Assembly: GCA_963829705.1 (NCBI GenBank)
Contig: CAWHJN010000003.1
Span: 1 to 64,000, forward strand
Length of the DNA stretch: 64,000 bases
Reading direction: 5' to 3'
Origin: CAWHJN01 sp963829705
GTDB lineage: Bacteria > Bacteroidota > Rhodothermia > Rhodothermales > BA12
The position numbers were made by a program, and so were the translations under genes. Under the pieces are notes generated by a model that made no database searches, was not told the DNA's origin, and saw only the letters and a program-made list of their open reading frames with translations. Positions 53,147 to 62,961 of the stretch are shown piece after piece. Numbering within the stretch: the stretch's first letter is position 1; each line of letters begins with the position of its first letter.

Positions 53147-53257
53147 GGGCAGAGGTTACGCCTCTCTCCTGCGGGTGTCTGTTCGGTTGCTTCCGGGCAA
53201 TGCCGCGCGGGAGCCTATCACATCCTCTGGCGACTCGTGTACGGATTGTCAGGACTT

Positions 53258-53278
53258 GCCGGTCTCGAAGAGACCGGC
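53258..53278 (+). promoter_or_regulatory. Leader hairpin upstream of ssb
   Basis: Perfect 9-bp stem GCCGGTCTC / GAGACCGGC with a GAA loop, 59 nt before the ssb start. No T-run follows, so it is not a terminator. GGACTCAT appears at 53279 and again at 53299. It may regulate ssb mRNA stability or translation; this is a guess. Confidence 0.4.
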
Positions 53279-53327
53279 GGACTCATGTAACGAAGCCAGG
53301 GACTCATTTCCAACCACTCCAAACTAC

Positions 53328-53333
53328 GGAGGA
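53328..53333 (+). promoter_or_regulatory. Strong Shine-Dalgarno site of ssb (GGAGGA)
   Basis: GGAGGA 5 nt before the ATG at 53338. Most genes in this window have no such site, so this one stands out and confirms the ssb start. Confidence 0.7.
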
Positions 53334-53337
53334 TGTC

Positions 53338-53871
53338 ATGGCACGAGGAATCAACAAAGTCATTCTGGTGGGCAACCTGGGCTCAGACCCGGAAGTCCGC
53401 TACACCCCCAGCGGCACCGCCGTGGCGAACTTCAACATCGCCACGAACGAGTCGTACAAGAACCGCGACGGTGAGATGGTCGACAAGACCGAATGGCACC
53501 GCATCGTGGTCTGGGATCGACTGGCCGAGATCTGCGGCGAATACCTGAAGAAGGGCTCGCAGGTCTACATCGAAGGCAGCCTGCAGACGCGCTCGTACGA
53601 AGACAAGGACGGCGTGACGAAGTACACCACCGAGATCAAGTGCCGCGAGATGCAGATGCTCGGCGGACGCGAGGGCGGCGGCGGCTCGTCGGACGACTAC
53701 GACGACACCCGCTCGCAGCAGCGTCCGCAGCAGCGCAGCAATCAAGGCGGCAACCGCGGCGGCTACGGCAACGACCGCGGCGGCGACCGCCCGCAGCAGC
53801 GCCGCGCCGCACCGGCGGCAGCGGACTACGACGACGGCGGCTTCACGCCCGACGACGATCTGCCTTTCTGA
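53338..53871 (+). CDS. ssb: Single-stranded DNA-binding protein
   Basis: 177 residues. An OB-fold (about 1-105: MARGINKVILVGNLGSDPEV, VANFNIATNESYKNRDGEMV, TEWHRIVVWDRLAEICGEYL) is followed by a long Gly/Arg/Gln/Asp-rich linker (RSNQGGNRGGYGNDRGGDRP) and the acidic tip DDGGFTPDDDLPF, which in bacteria recruits repair and replication proteins. The C-terminal -DDDLPF is fully conserved. It has a strong Shine-Dalgarno sequence and a leader hairpin, unlike most neighbours. A strong terminator follows the stop codon by about 16 nt. Confidence 0.97.
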   Translation: MARGINKVILVGNLGSDPEVRYTPSGTAVANFNIATNESYKNRDGEMVDKTEWHRIVVWDRLAEICGEYLKKGSQVYIEGSLQTRSYEDKDGVTKYTTEIKCREMQMLGGREGGGGSSDDYDDTRSQQRPQQRSNQGGNRGGYGNDRGGDRPQQRRAAPAAADYDDGGFTPDDDLPF

Positions 53872-53887
53872 GTGCAGAAGCAAAAAG

Positions 53888-53927
53888 AAAACGCCCCCGC
53901 CGAACGAGTGTCGGCGGGGGCGTTTTT
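53888..53927 (+). terminator. Rho-independent terminator after ssb
   Basis: AAAACGCCCCCGCCGA (53888-53903) and TCGGCGGGGGCGTTTT (53911-53926) form a long perfect stem with a 7-nt loop and a T-run. The A-rich left arm makes it usable for the convergent peptidase gene too. Confidence 0.9.
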
Positions 53928-53950
53928 GTGTCGCGGCGTCTGTCGTGGCG

Positions 53951-55363
<1,413 letters not shown>

Positions 55364-55389
55364 CGGGCAGGGAGGTTGGATGTACGCCC

Positions 55390-55397
55390 CTAAAGTA
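55390..55397 (-). promoter_or_regulatory. Candidate -7 box for the second M28 peptidase (TACTTTAG)
   Basis: TACTTTAG on the minus strand, 27-34 nt before the start at 55363, matching TAnnTTTG except one base. It is embedded in an ATGTAC/GTACAT inverted repeat. Confidence 0.4.
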
Positions 55398-55424
55398 CAT
55401 CCGCGCTCCCCGCCCGCGCGTTGT

Positions 55425-56291
55425 TCACGTCCGCCGGTACACCATCGTGCGACCGTGTACCTCGCGCGTGAAAGAGGTGTCGAGGCCAAAGACCGTCTCG
55501 GCGCCGCCCAGCATCAGCACACCGCCGGGCTTGATGACGTCGGCCATCTGGTCGATGATGGCGCGCTTGGTTTTGGCGTCGAAGTAGATGAGCACATTTC
55601 GCAGGCACACCAGGTCCATCTTCGGCATCGACGGCCACGGCCCGATGAGGTTCACCGCCCGGGCCTCGACGAGGCGGCGCAGATCGGCCTTGACCTGAAA
55701 CTGCTCGCCCATTGGCAGGAAGTGACGCTTGAGCAGGTCGGGCGTCAGGCCACGGACGACCTCGATGCGCGAGTACGTGCCCAGCTTGGTACGCATCACC
55801 ATCTCCTGCGACAGGTCGGTGGCGAGGATCTTGACCGTCCACGACGCGAGCGACGGGAAGGCGTCGCGCAGCAGCATCGCCAGCGAGTACGGCTCCTGCC
55901 CGCTCGACGAGGCAGCGCACCACACGTTGAGCACGCGCGAGATGCGGCGCTGCTGGAGGAGGTCGGGCAGGATGTGATCTTTGAGCGACTCGAACGGGTG
56001 CGTGTCGCGGAAAAACGACGTCTCGTTGACCGTCATCGCCTCCACGAACGCGTCCTGCAAGCGGCGGTCGTGACGCATGGCCGCCAGCATCGACTCGCGC
56101 GTGTGCGTCGTGAAGGTGTCGCGCAGGAGTTGCGTCAGGCGCGACTCGACGAGGTACGCCTTGTGCGGCTCGACGACCATCGCCGAGCGGGTGTAGAGCA
56201 GGTTGCGAACGAACTCGAAGTCTGCCGCCGAGAAAGAGGGATCGCTCCGCGTGGCGCGCGAGGGCGCGGGGCGCGTCAGCACAGCATTCAT
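55425..56291 (-). CDS. cheR: Chemotaxis protein methyltransferase CheR
   Basis: 288 residues. The N-terminal helical domain (FSAADFEFVRNLLYTRSAMV, EPHKAYLVESRLTQLL) and the SAM-binding domain (RVLNVWCAASSSGQEPYSLA, ILATDLSQEMVMRTKLGTYS, DLVCLRNVLIYFDAKTKRAI) are standard. It methylates glutamates of chemoreceptors. The start codon overlaps the cheB stop (ATGA), and the order cheA-cheW-cheB-cheR is one transcription unit. No receptor gene is in the window. Confidence 0.93.
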   Translation of the reverse strand: MNAVLTRPAPSRATRSDPSFSAADFEFVRNLLYTRSAMVVEPHKAYLVESRLTQLLRDTFTTHTRESMLAAMRHDRRLQDAFVEAMTVNETSFFRDTHPFESLKDHILPDLLQQRRISRVLNVWCAASSSGQEPYSLAMLLRDAFPSLASWTVKILATDLSQEMVMRTKLGTYSRIEVVRGLTPDLLKRHFLPMGEQFQVKADLRRLVEARAVNLIGPWPSMPKMDLVCLRNVLIYFDAKTKRAIIDQMADVIKPGGVLMLGGAETVFGLDTSFTREVHGRTMVYRRT

Positions 56292-57397
56292 ACCGCCGTG
56301 GCAGGAAAGGCCGACGCGCGGTGCGGCGTGAGGTAGCGCACGAGGCGCGGCGCGAGATCCTCGAGGGCGATGGAAGCGGTGGCCGCGCCGGCTTCGACGA
56401 CGGCGCGCGGCATTCCATAGACGACACTCGACGCCTCGTCCTGGGCGAATACGTCGCATCCCGCCTGGCGCAGCGTCACCGCCCCGCGCGCGCCATCGCG
56501 GCCCATGCCGGTGAGCACGAGGGCGAGAGCCGAGCCAGGGCACGCGTGCGCGGCGGAGTCGAAGAGCACATCCACCGACGGGCGGCAGAACTGAACGCTC
56601 GGGCCGTCGTGGAGGCGGAGACGCAGGTGGCTGCCGTCGCGCCGGAGTTCGCAGTGCCGCCCCCCGCGCGCGATCCACACCTGCCCGCGCGCGATTTCCG
56701 CGCCGTCCTCGGCCTCGCGCACGTCGAGGGCGCAGTGGCGGTCGAGGCGCTGGGCGAGCTGGCGGGTGAAGTGCTCGGGCATGTGCTGCACGATGACGAG
56801 GGGCGCGGGCAACGTGGCGGGCAGGGCCGACAAAAACGTTTCCAGCGTGCTCGGCCCGCCCGTCGATACGCCGACGACGACGACTTCGGTGGCCCGGTGG
56901 AGGTGCGTGCGCGGCGGCATGGACACGCGCACAGGGGGCGCAGGCGCGGAGACCTTGGGAGCCGACCCCGGCGCGTCCATCCGCAGGAGCGCGTGCAGTT
57001 TGGGCAGCAACTCGGCCCGCACGCGCTGCATCGACACTTCGAGCGAGCCCGTGCCGGTAGGCTTGGTAACGTAGTCGGACGCGCCCAGCGTGAGCGCCTC
57101 GATGGTCGTCGCGGCGCCGCGCTCGGTGAGCGTGCTGAACATGACGATGGGCAACCGGCGGCGCCTTTCGCGGAGCGCCCGCAGCGTGCCCAGCCCATCG
57201 AGTTCGGGCATCTCCACGTCGAGGGTCATCGCGTCCGGTCGTACGCGGTCGAGCACGTCAAGGGCGCGCTGTCCGTTGACGGCGGTGGTGACCTCGAAGC
57301 GGTCGTCGGCGGCCAGCGCCATCGTGATGACGCGGCGGATGAGCGCCGAGTCGTCGACGACGAGGATGCGTTTTTTGGAAGCAGGGGCGGCGTCCAT
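56288..57397 (-). CDS. cheB: Chemotaxis response regulator / methylesterase CheB
   Basis: 369 residues. An N-terminal receiver domain (KRILVVDDSALIRRVITMAL, phospho-acceptor Asp in DAMTLDVEMPELDGL, Lys in DYVTKPTG) is followed by the methylesterase domain with Ser in VVGVSTGGPSTLETFLSALP, His in VIVQHMPEHF and Asp in LTGMGRDGARGAVTLRQAGC. It removes methyl groups from receptors and deamidates them. The ATG at 57397 overlaps the cheW stop by one base (TGATG); the preceding codon at 57400 is a possible GTG start. Complete. Confidence 0.94.
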   Translation of the reverse strand: MDAAPASKKRILVVDDSALIRRVITMALAADDRFEVTTAVNGQRALDVLDRVRPDAMTLDVEMPELDGLGTLRALRERRRRLPIVMFSTLTERGAATTIEALTLGASDYVTKPTGTGSLEVSMQRVRAELLPKLHALLRMDAPGSAPKVSAPAPPVRVSMPPRTHLHRATEVVVVGVSTGGPSTLETFLSALPATLPAPLVIVQHMPEHFTRQLAQRLDRHCALDVREAEDGAEIARGQVWIARGGRHCELRRDGSHLRLRLHDGPSVQFCRPSVDVLFDSAAHACPGSALALVLTGMGRDGARGAVTLRQAGCDVFAQDEASSVVYGMPRAVVEAGAATASIALEDLAPRLVRYLTPHRASAFPATAV

Positions 57398-57834
57398 CAC
57401 GCGACCTCGACCTGGTCGAGCATGATGTCGAGCGAGTGGTCGGCGTCGAGGACGAAGAGCAGGCGGCCCTCACCGGGAACCACGCCCCGGAGCAGCGGGC
57501 GCATGACCTCGGGCGTGTTGGGCGGCAGGCCCTCGACGGTGTCTTCGTCCACCTGCACCACGTCGCCCACGCGGTCGGCGACGAGGCTGACGACGTCCTC
57601 GCGGTAAGGGAGGATGACGTTCATGCGCTGGCTCGGGTCGTCGGTCGCGTCCATCCCGAAGAACGAGCGCAAGTCGAGCGCCGTGAGGATCTGGCCGCGC
57701 AGGTTGAGCAGGCCTGCCACCACGCGCGGCGCGACGGGGATGCGGGTGACGGGCTGCATCTGCAGCACTTCCTGCACGCGGAGCACGTCGATGCCGAACT
57801 GGTACGGGCCGACGAAAAAGGTGACGAGTTGCAT
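57397..57834 (-). CDS. cheW: Chemotaxis coupling protein CheW
   Basis: 145 residues, a single CheW domain: QLVTFFVGPYQFGIDVLRVQ, VAPRVVAGLLNLRGQILTAL, DLRSFFGMDATDDPSQRM and VVSLVADRVGDVVQVDEDTV. It links receptors to CheA. It lies between cheA (76 nt upstream, with a repeat element) and cheB (one-base overlap). Confidence 0.93.
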   Translation of the reverse strand: MQLVTFFVGPYQFGIDVLRVQEVLQMQPVTRIPVAPRVVAGLLNLRGQILTALDLRSFFGMDATDDPSQRMNVILPYREDVVSLVADRVGDVVQVDEDTVEGLPPNTPEVMRPLLRGVVPGEGRLLFVLDADHSLDIMLDQVEVA

Positions 57835-57875
57835 GGGGGCGGGGGTGTGAGTTTGTTTGTTGACTGAGTTTGTCG

Positions 57876-57906
57876 GGTTGGTTATAAATCTGGCAGCAAA
57901 CCAACC
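57876..57906. repeat. Palindromic TTGGTT/AACCAA intergenic repeat, copy 5
   Basis: GGTTGGTT (57876-57883) and AACCAACC (57899-57906) in the cheA-cheW gap. It shares GGGTTGGTTAT ... AGCAAACCAACC with the copy at 40.8 kb, although the inner sequence differs. Confidence 0.55.
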
Positions 57907-57910
57907 TCCA

Positions 57911-60130
57911 TCAGTTCAGCGAAACGGAGTCTTCGTAGCGCAGCGCGCAGGTGGCCGCGAGGGCGGCGAGGTCGAGCCATTCGGTGACGGCGCCTTCGAT
58001 GAGCGCCACGCCCGAGGCGGCATCGGCGTGGTAGGACTGCGCCGCCGGGTCGACTTCGCTGACCTGCAACACCTCGTCCACGGCGACACCGAAGGTCTGG
58101 CCCTCCACGCTGCACACGACGAGGTTGGTGGCGCGCGCTTCGGCGGTGGCCTGCGTGACGCGCACGACGGGCAGGATGCTGCCGCGGTACGGCACCACTT
58201 CCTGCGCGCCCAGCCACGAGAGCGCCTCCGTCTGGATCTCCTCCAGCCGCGTGACGGCGTCGAGCGGGATGGCGATGCGGCGGTGTCCGGCGCGCACCAT
58301 CATGGCGCGCACGAAGGTGCGGCGGCGTGCCTCACCGGCATCGACGACCGCCCGGCGCGTGTCTTCGCCCTTGAAGGCGGCTCTGACGATGAGGCCGGGC
58401 ACGTCGAGGATGAGCGCTACGGTGCCGTCGCCAAGGATCGTCGCGCCGGCGTAGAGGCCGATGCTGGAAACCCACTTGCCGAGCGGCTTGACGACGATTT
58501 CCTGCGTCCTGACGACCGAATCCACCACGAGCCCGACGGTGCGCCCGTCGCTCTGGCACACGATCACAACGCCCGACGACGCGGCCTCGCCTTCGAGGTC
58601 GAGCGCCTCGCGCAGCGGCAACAGCGGCAGCAGCCGGTCGCGCAGCCGCAGCACCCGCTGGCCGTCCATGTCGAACGTGCTGCTCTCGTTGCCCGAGAGG
58701 CTCACGATTTCGAGGATGCCCGACTGCGGCACGGCTACGGTTTCGCTTCCGCAGCGCACCGTGAGGGCGGGCACGATAGCCAGCGTCAGCGGAATCCGGA
58801 GCGAAAAGACGCTGCCCTCGCCGAGCCTGCTTTCGACATCGACGGAGCCCCCGAGTTTTTCGATGTGCGTGCGGACGACGTCCATGCCCACGCCTCGGCC
58901 CGACACGTTGCTGACCGTGGCGGCGGTCGAGAAGCCAGGCAGAAAGATGAGGTTGAGCGCCTCGCGGTGCGACAGCCCCGCCACCTGTGCGGGGGTCAGC
59001 AGGCCGCGCTCGATGGCTTTGGCCTTGACCTTTTCCGGGTCGATGCCGCCGCCGTCGTCGATGATCTGGATGGTGACCTGCCCGCCTTCCTGCGTCGCCG
59101 TCAGGCGCAGCGTGCCCGTCGGGTTTTTGCCCTTTGCGGCGCGCACGTCGGGCGCTTCGATGCCGTGGTCGAGTGCGTTGCGGACGAGGTGCGTGAACGG
59201 GTCTTTGACCGCCTCGATGATGGCCTTGTCGAGTTCGGTCTCCTCGCCCTCGGTGACGAGTTCCACCTGCTTGCCGCAACTCAGCGACAGATCGCGCACG
59301 ATGCGCGGCAGCTTGTTCCAGACGACGGAAAGCGGCTGGAGGCGCGTTTTCATCACCGTGCGCTGCAACTCCGTCGTCGTCAGGTCGAGGTGCTGCGCGA
59401 TGTTGGTCAGGTCGGCGTCGCCGATGCTGGCGGACTGCTGCAAGACGCGGTTGCGTGTCAGCACAAGTTCGCCGACGAGGTTCATCAGGCGGTCGAGCAG
59501 CGTCACGTCCAGCCGGACGGTCGAGTCGGCCACGGAACGGGCTTCGCTGCGGCGGGCCGGCGCCTCGGGCTGCACGACGGCCGTTTTCCCGGCCGGGATT
59601 TCAACAGCGGGCGGCGTGGGTGCTTCGGCAGCAGATGACTCTGCGACAGGTTCAGGAACGGCTGCAGGTTGAGGAACGGCGGCGGCTTCAGGAACGGCAG
59701 CAGGCGCCGGGGCGGCAGCAGGAGCCACCACAACCGACGGCCGGGCCGCAGGCGAGCCAATGAGCCAGGCGTTGAGGTCGGCTTTGAGCGGCTCGTCGTC
59801 ACCGTCGGGTTCGCCGCCCGTCACGGCAATCTCGGTGATGATGTCGCGCAGGCGGTCGAGCAGGCGGAAGATTGTGCTGACGAGTTCCTGTGACGGCTCG
59901 AGTTCGCCGTCGCGCAGCTTGCTCAACACGTTCTCGCCAACGTGGGCGACGGATTCGAGGCGTTCGAGGCCCAGAAAGCCGCAGGTGCCTTTTATGGTGT
60001 GGACACCACGGAAAATGCTGGCGAGGCGGTCGGCGGCGGCGTCGCCGCGTTCGAGGGCCAGCAGGTCGCTATCGACGCGTTCGAGAATCTCGAACGATTC
60101 GACGAGGAAGTCTTTGACGAGGTCGTCCAT
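57911..60130 (-). CDS. cheA: Chemotaxis histidine kinase CheA with two CheW-like domains
   Basis: 739 residues. HPt domain (about 1-105, His44 in FRGVHTIKGTCGFLGLERLE), then an Ala/Pro-rich linker (PAAAPAPAAVPEAAAVPQPA) where P2 would be, the dimerisation helices (VRLDVTLLDRLMNLVGELVL), the ATPase domain (HLVRNALDHGIEAP, IIDDGGGIDPEKVKAKAIER, VGMDVVRTHIEKLGGSV) and a regulatory CheW-like domain; a second CheW-like domain forms the C-terminus (VRAGHRRIAIPLDAVTRLEE, GVAVDEVLQVSEVDPAAQSY). P2 normally docks CheY and CheB; its apparent absence and the second CheW-like domain are unusual. First gene of the che unit; cheY is not in the window. Confidence 0.93.
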   Translation of the reverse strand: MDDLVKDFLVESFEILERVDSDLLALERGDAAADRLASIFRGVHTIKGTCGFLGLERLESVAHVGENVLSKLRDGELEPSQELVSTIFRLLDRLRDIITEIAVTGGEPDGDDEPLKADLNAWLIGSPAARPSVVVAPAAAPAPAAVPEAAAVPQPAAVPEPVAESSAAEAPTPPAVEIPAGKTAVVQPEAPARRSEARSVADSTVRLDVTLLDRLMNLVGELVLTRNRVLQQSASIGDADLTNIAQHLDLTTTELQRTVMKTRLQPLSVVWNKLPRIVRDLSLSCGKQVELVTEGEETELDKAIIEAVKDPFTHLVRNALDHGIEAPDVRAAKGKNPTGTLRLTATQEGGQVTIQIIDDGGGIDPEKVKAKAIERGLLTPAQVAGLSHREALNLIFLPGFSTAATVSNVSGRGVGMDVVRTHIEKLGGSVDVESRLGEGSVFSLRIPLTLAIVPALTVRCGSETVAVPQSGILEIVSLSGNESSTFDMDGQRVLRLRDRLLPLLPLREALDLEGEAASSGVVIVCQSDGRTVGLVVDSVVRTQEIVVKPLGKWVSSIGLYAGATILGDGTVALILDVPGLIVRAAFKGEDTRRAVVDAGEARRRTFVRAMMVRAGHRRIAIPLDAVTRLEEIQTEALSWLGAQEVVPYRGSILPVVRVTQATAEARATNLVVCSVEGQTFGVAVDEVLQVSEVDPAAQSYHADAASGVALIEGAVTEWLDLAALAATCALRYEDSVSLN

Positions 60131-60246
60131 TGGGGGCGCAGGTAGGGAGGAGTGCTCTCCTCGTCATCGTCACCTCTGCGTGCCCTCTTAAATCTCCACG
60201 GGCGCGTTCAGGCTGCCGCGTGACCCATGCACAGCACCGCTTGCGT

Positions 60247-61179
60247 TCACCGCCCATCCTCCTTTTCTCCAGTTCCAAAATCGCGCGCCATGCTCTCGTT
60301 GAAACGGCGGAGTTGCACCTCGATGGGCTCCATCCCTTTCGCCGCGCGCCGCTCGTTGACGCGCTCGGGGTCCACCATCGGACGGGGTTCGTAGCGGCCT
60401 GTCTCGTCGTTCTGCTCCATCTGCGTACCGTAGACTTGAGGGTTGCCGAGTTCCAATTCGGTGCGGTCGAGGATGTGCGCGTAGCGCGACCAGTCGCACT
60501 CGCCCCGCTCGCACACGGCTTTGAGGATCGGGAGGTAGTGCCGGCGGGTGGCCAGGTCGGAATGGTTGACGACGTTGCCCGCGGCGTACGCCGCTTCCTC
60601 CCCGACGCTCGACAACTCGGGCCACCCGTGCTCCTCGACCAGCTTTCGGAGCCGCACCAGGTTGTCGTCGTGGTGCTCGCCCATTGCTGTGGCTAGGGCC
60701 GTCAGGACGGGAGACTCCGGCCCCAGCTTGCGAAAGGCGAGCATGATGTGGTACCGAAATGTCCACTCGTTCATGCGGATATTCAGCAGTGCCCGGGCAT
60801 ATTCCCGGTCAAAGGCCCCTGTCACCTGGCCCTCCAGCTTATCGAGTTGCGCCTGCTCGACCAGGCTCCATCGTGCGTCGCGGGTCAGGAGGTACAAGTC
60901 GGAGTCCCAAAGCGGCTGCATCGAACGCTCATCGGACAGCGCCAGGTAGTGGAACGCGCTGTCGGCAAACTGGGGCTGGAGGGCGAACGTGCTAGCCAGT
61001 GCGTAGGTGACCTCCCGATCCTCAAAGCTGTTCAAAAGGCCGCGATACGCCTCGACCGCGCCAGCCAGATCTCCCACCATCCTCAGGCTGTCCCCCCGAA
61101 CGCGCGCGGCGTCCTGAGCGCCCGCAAGGGACGGGGTGAGAGCGGCGACGAGGGCGAGAGCGAAAACCAGGCGGGACAT
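60247..61179 (-). CDS. Secreted DUF6624-family protein
   Basis: 310 residues with a signal peptide (MSRLVFALALVAALTPSLAG, cleavage after AQ). The C-terminal half has the DUF6624 pattern: NLVRLRKLVEEHGWPELSSV, GEEAAYAAGNVVNHSDLATR, RHYLPILKAVCERGECDWSR, then AHILDRTELELGNPQVYGTQ. The N-terminal half looks like short helical repeats (GDLAGAVEAYRGLLNSFEDR; YALASTFALQPQFADSAFHY). The function of DUF6624 is unknown. Alternative starts exist at 61227 (ATG) and 61239 (GTG, overlapping the stop of the upstream ExbB-like gene), but the chosen Met begins a clean signal peptide. It probably follows the ExbB-like gene in one operon. Confidence 0.82.
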   Translation of the reverse strand: MSRLVFALALVAALTPSLAGAQDAARVRGDSLRMVGDLAGAVEAYRGLLNSFEDREVTYALASTFALQPQFADSAFHYLALSDERSMQPLWDSDLYLLTRDARWSLVEQAQLDKLEGQVTGAFDREYARALLNIRMNEWTFRYHIMLAFRKLGPESPVLTALATAMGEHHDDNLVRLRKLVEEHGWPELSSVGEEAAYAAGNVVNHSDLATRRHYLPILKAVCERGECDWSRYAHILDRTELELGNPQVYGTQMEQNDETGRYEPRPMVDPERVNERRAAKGMEPIEVQLRRFNESMARDFGTGEKEDGR

Positions 61180-61235
61180 GGTGAGGAGGCGCAGACGGGT
61201 GGCAGAAGCAGAGATTTCGTGTGGCATCTGGAGGA

Positions 61236-61613
61236 TCACCGGCCCGGCACCTCGCCGCGCACACGCCCGTGCAGGCGGAGCGCCCCGTGCAGCACCAGCG
61301 CCACCACGAAAATGAGGACGCCGAACACCGGCGCGATGAGCGACACGCGCAGCCCACCGACGACGAGGGCCGGTGCCACACTGCCGCCGACGGACTCGAT
61401 GGCCGCGAACATCTGGTACAAACTGATGGCCTGGCTGAGGAGGCCGAGCACGAAAGCGAACAGGCCAAGGTGGAACACGGCCCGTGCCCCTGCGACGGCG
61501 GAACCGCGAAACTGCGCCGCGAACGCCCAGATGGCGGTGCCGACGACAGCGAGGGCGAGAAGGGTCAGCGGCAGCATGAACAGGTATCCGCCCTGCGCGA
61601 GGAGATCAAACAT
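61236..61613 (-). CDS. Small MotA/TolQ/ExbB-like membrane protein
   Basis: 125 residues with about three to four hydrophobic helices (MFDLLAQGGYLFMLPLTLLA, FHLGLFAFVLGLLSQAISLY, SLIAPVFGVLIFVVALVLHG). The opening 'QGGYLFMLPL..LAL' and the later GLLSQAISLYQMFAAIES fit the MotA/TolQ/ExbB proton channel superfamily, but it is short and lacks the long cytoplasmic loop of ExbB. The start at 61613 follows a TACTTTCG box by about 31 nt. Its stop overlaps a GTG that could start the DUF6624 gene (GTGA), so the pair looks co-expressed. No ExbD/TolR gene is nearby. Confidence 0.7.
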   Translation of the reverse strand: MFDLLAQGGYLFMLPLTLLALAVVGTAIWAFAAQFRGSAVAGARAVFHLGLFAFVLGLLSQAISLYQMFAAIESVGGSVAPALVVGGLRVSLIAPVFGVLIFVVALVLHGALRLHGRVRGEVPGR

Positions 61614-61643
61614 GGAAGTCGTGGAGATCGGGGGTGTCGCCAG

Positions 61644-61651
61644 CGAAAGTA
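61644..61651 (-). promoter_or_regulatory. Candidate -7 box for the ExbB-like gene (TACTTTCG)
   Basis: TACTTTCG on the minus strand, 31-38 nt before the start at 61613; fits TAnnTTT(C/G). A related CACTTTCG occurs 24 nt further upstream. Confidence 0.4.
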
Positions 61652-61845
61652 GCAGCCCGCTCACGCGAAAGTGAGCCGTATCGGCGGACGCACGGCGCAC
61701 GACGGGAGCGCGGCGGCGGATGGGTGAACAGCGGTGTTGCGTCGGCCTGTGTCACCTGCCGCCGCCCGCGTGCCGTCTACCTTCCGAGCCGTGCGTTTCG
61801 CCGACGCGTCGCTGCCTGAGTGAGGTGCCGGCCCGGGTGGCGTGC

Positions 61846-61853
61846 TATGTTTG
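61846..61853 (+). promoter_or_regulatory. Candidate -7 box for the LytS-type kinase (TATGTTTG)
   Basis: TATGTTTG is an exact match to the Bacteroidota TAnnTTTG element but ends only 7 nt before the start codon at 61861, implying a leaderless transcript if used. Confidence 0.35.
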
Positions 61854-61860
61854 GAGCGTC

Positions 61861-62961
61861 ATGCTCCGCCGCCCTTCCCTGCTGCCGCCGTCGCCCCCAC
61901 CGGTCCGCACGCCGTTTCCGCTGTACACGCACGCGGCGTTCTGGACGGGCGTAGCGCTGTTTTTCGGCTTCTATTTCGGGCGCGGCCCCGTGCCGTACGC
62001 GCAGAGCCTGCTGTTCGTGGCGCTGTTGCTGCCGGTGGCGATGGGCACGACGTACGTGCTGACGGCTTTTCTCGTGCCGCGCTTTCTGCTACGCCGCCGC
62101 TACGGCCGCTTCGCGCTCTACAGCCTGTACACGCTCGTGGCATCGGTGTATCTGGAGCTGCTGATCGTCGTCGCGGCGTTCGTCTTTCTGGCGGATTACG
62201 AACTCAGCGCCGTCCCACCCGCCGCGCTCGACGTGACGGGGATGGTGCTGGCGCTCTACGTCACCGTCCTGCTCGCCCTCGCCGCCGACCTCGCCGGGCA
62301 CTCGCAGCGCCTGCGCGCCGCGCACGCCGAGGCCGAACGCCTCCGGCTGGCCGCCGAACTCGAACGCCTCAAGGCGCAACTCCACCCGCACTTCCTCTTC
62401 AACACGCTCAACAACCTGTACGGCCTCACGCTCGAGCGCTCCGACGCCGCCCCCGACGCCGTCCTCCGCATCGCTGAACTGCTCGATTACATGCTCTACC
62501 GCTGCGACGGGCCGCTCGTGCCGCTCGACGGCGAGATCGCGCACCTCCAGGCCTTCATCGCGCTCGAAACGCTGCGCTACAGCACGCCCGTGGACGTGCG
62601 CGTTACCGCGCCGGAGCCACCCACCGCAGCGCGCATCGCACCGCTGCTGCTGATGCCACTCGTCGAAAACGCCTTCACGCACGGCGTCCATCCGTCCATT
62701 GCCCGCCCGTGGGTCCACATCGCCCTGGGCGCCGACCACGGGACGCTGGCGGTCGAGGTCGCGAACAGCCGTCCGGCCACGGCACCCGCCGACGCCTCCG
62801 ACCGCACACGCAGCGGGATCGGGCTGGCGAACGTGCGACAGCGCCTCGCCCTCCTCTACCCCAATTCGCACACGCTTGACGTGGCGCACACCGCCGACGC
62901 GTTCCGCGTGCGCCTCACCCTGCCGATCCACGCTTCCGATGATCCGCTGCCTTCTCGTTGA
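61861..62961 (+). CDS. LytS-type sensor histidine kinase
   Basis: 366 residues. Four membrane helices in the first 150 residues (YTHAAFWTGVALFFGFYFGR, LLFVALLLPVAMGTTYVLTA, YSLYTLVASVYLELLIVVAA, VTGMVLALYVTVLLALAADL), a coiled helix, then the His-kinase domain of the LytS class: LKAQLHPHFLFNTLNNLYGL (phospho-acceptor His in HPHFLFN) and an ATPase domain with PLLLMPLVENAFTHGVHP and SGIGLANVRQRLALLYP. It should phosphorylate the LytTR regulator encoded next, whose start it overlaps by 23 nt. The signal is unknown. Confidence 0.94.
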   Translation: MLRRPSLLPPSPPPVRTPFPLYTHAAFWTGVALFFGFYFGRGPVPYAQSLLFVALLLPVAMGTTYVLTAFLVPRFLLRRRYGRFALYSLYTLVASVYLELLIVVAAFVFLADYELSAVPPAALDVTGMVLALYVTVLLALAADLAGHSQRLRAAHAEAERLRLAAELERLKAQLHPHFLFNTLNNLYGLTLERSDAAPDAVLRIAELLDYMLYRCDGPLVPLDGEIAHLQAFIALETLRYSTPVDVRVTAPEPPTAARIAPLLLMPLVENAFTHGVHPSIARPWVHIALGADHGTLAVEVANSRPATAPADASDRTRSGIGLANVRQRLALLYPNSHTLDVAHTADAFRVRLTLPIHASDDPLPSR

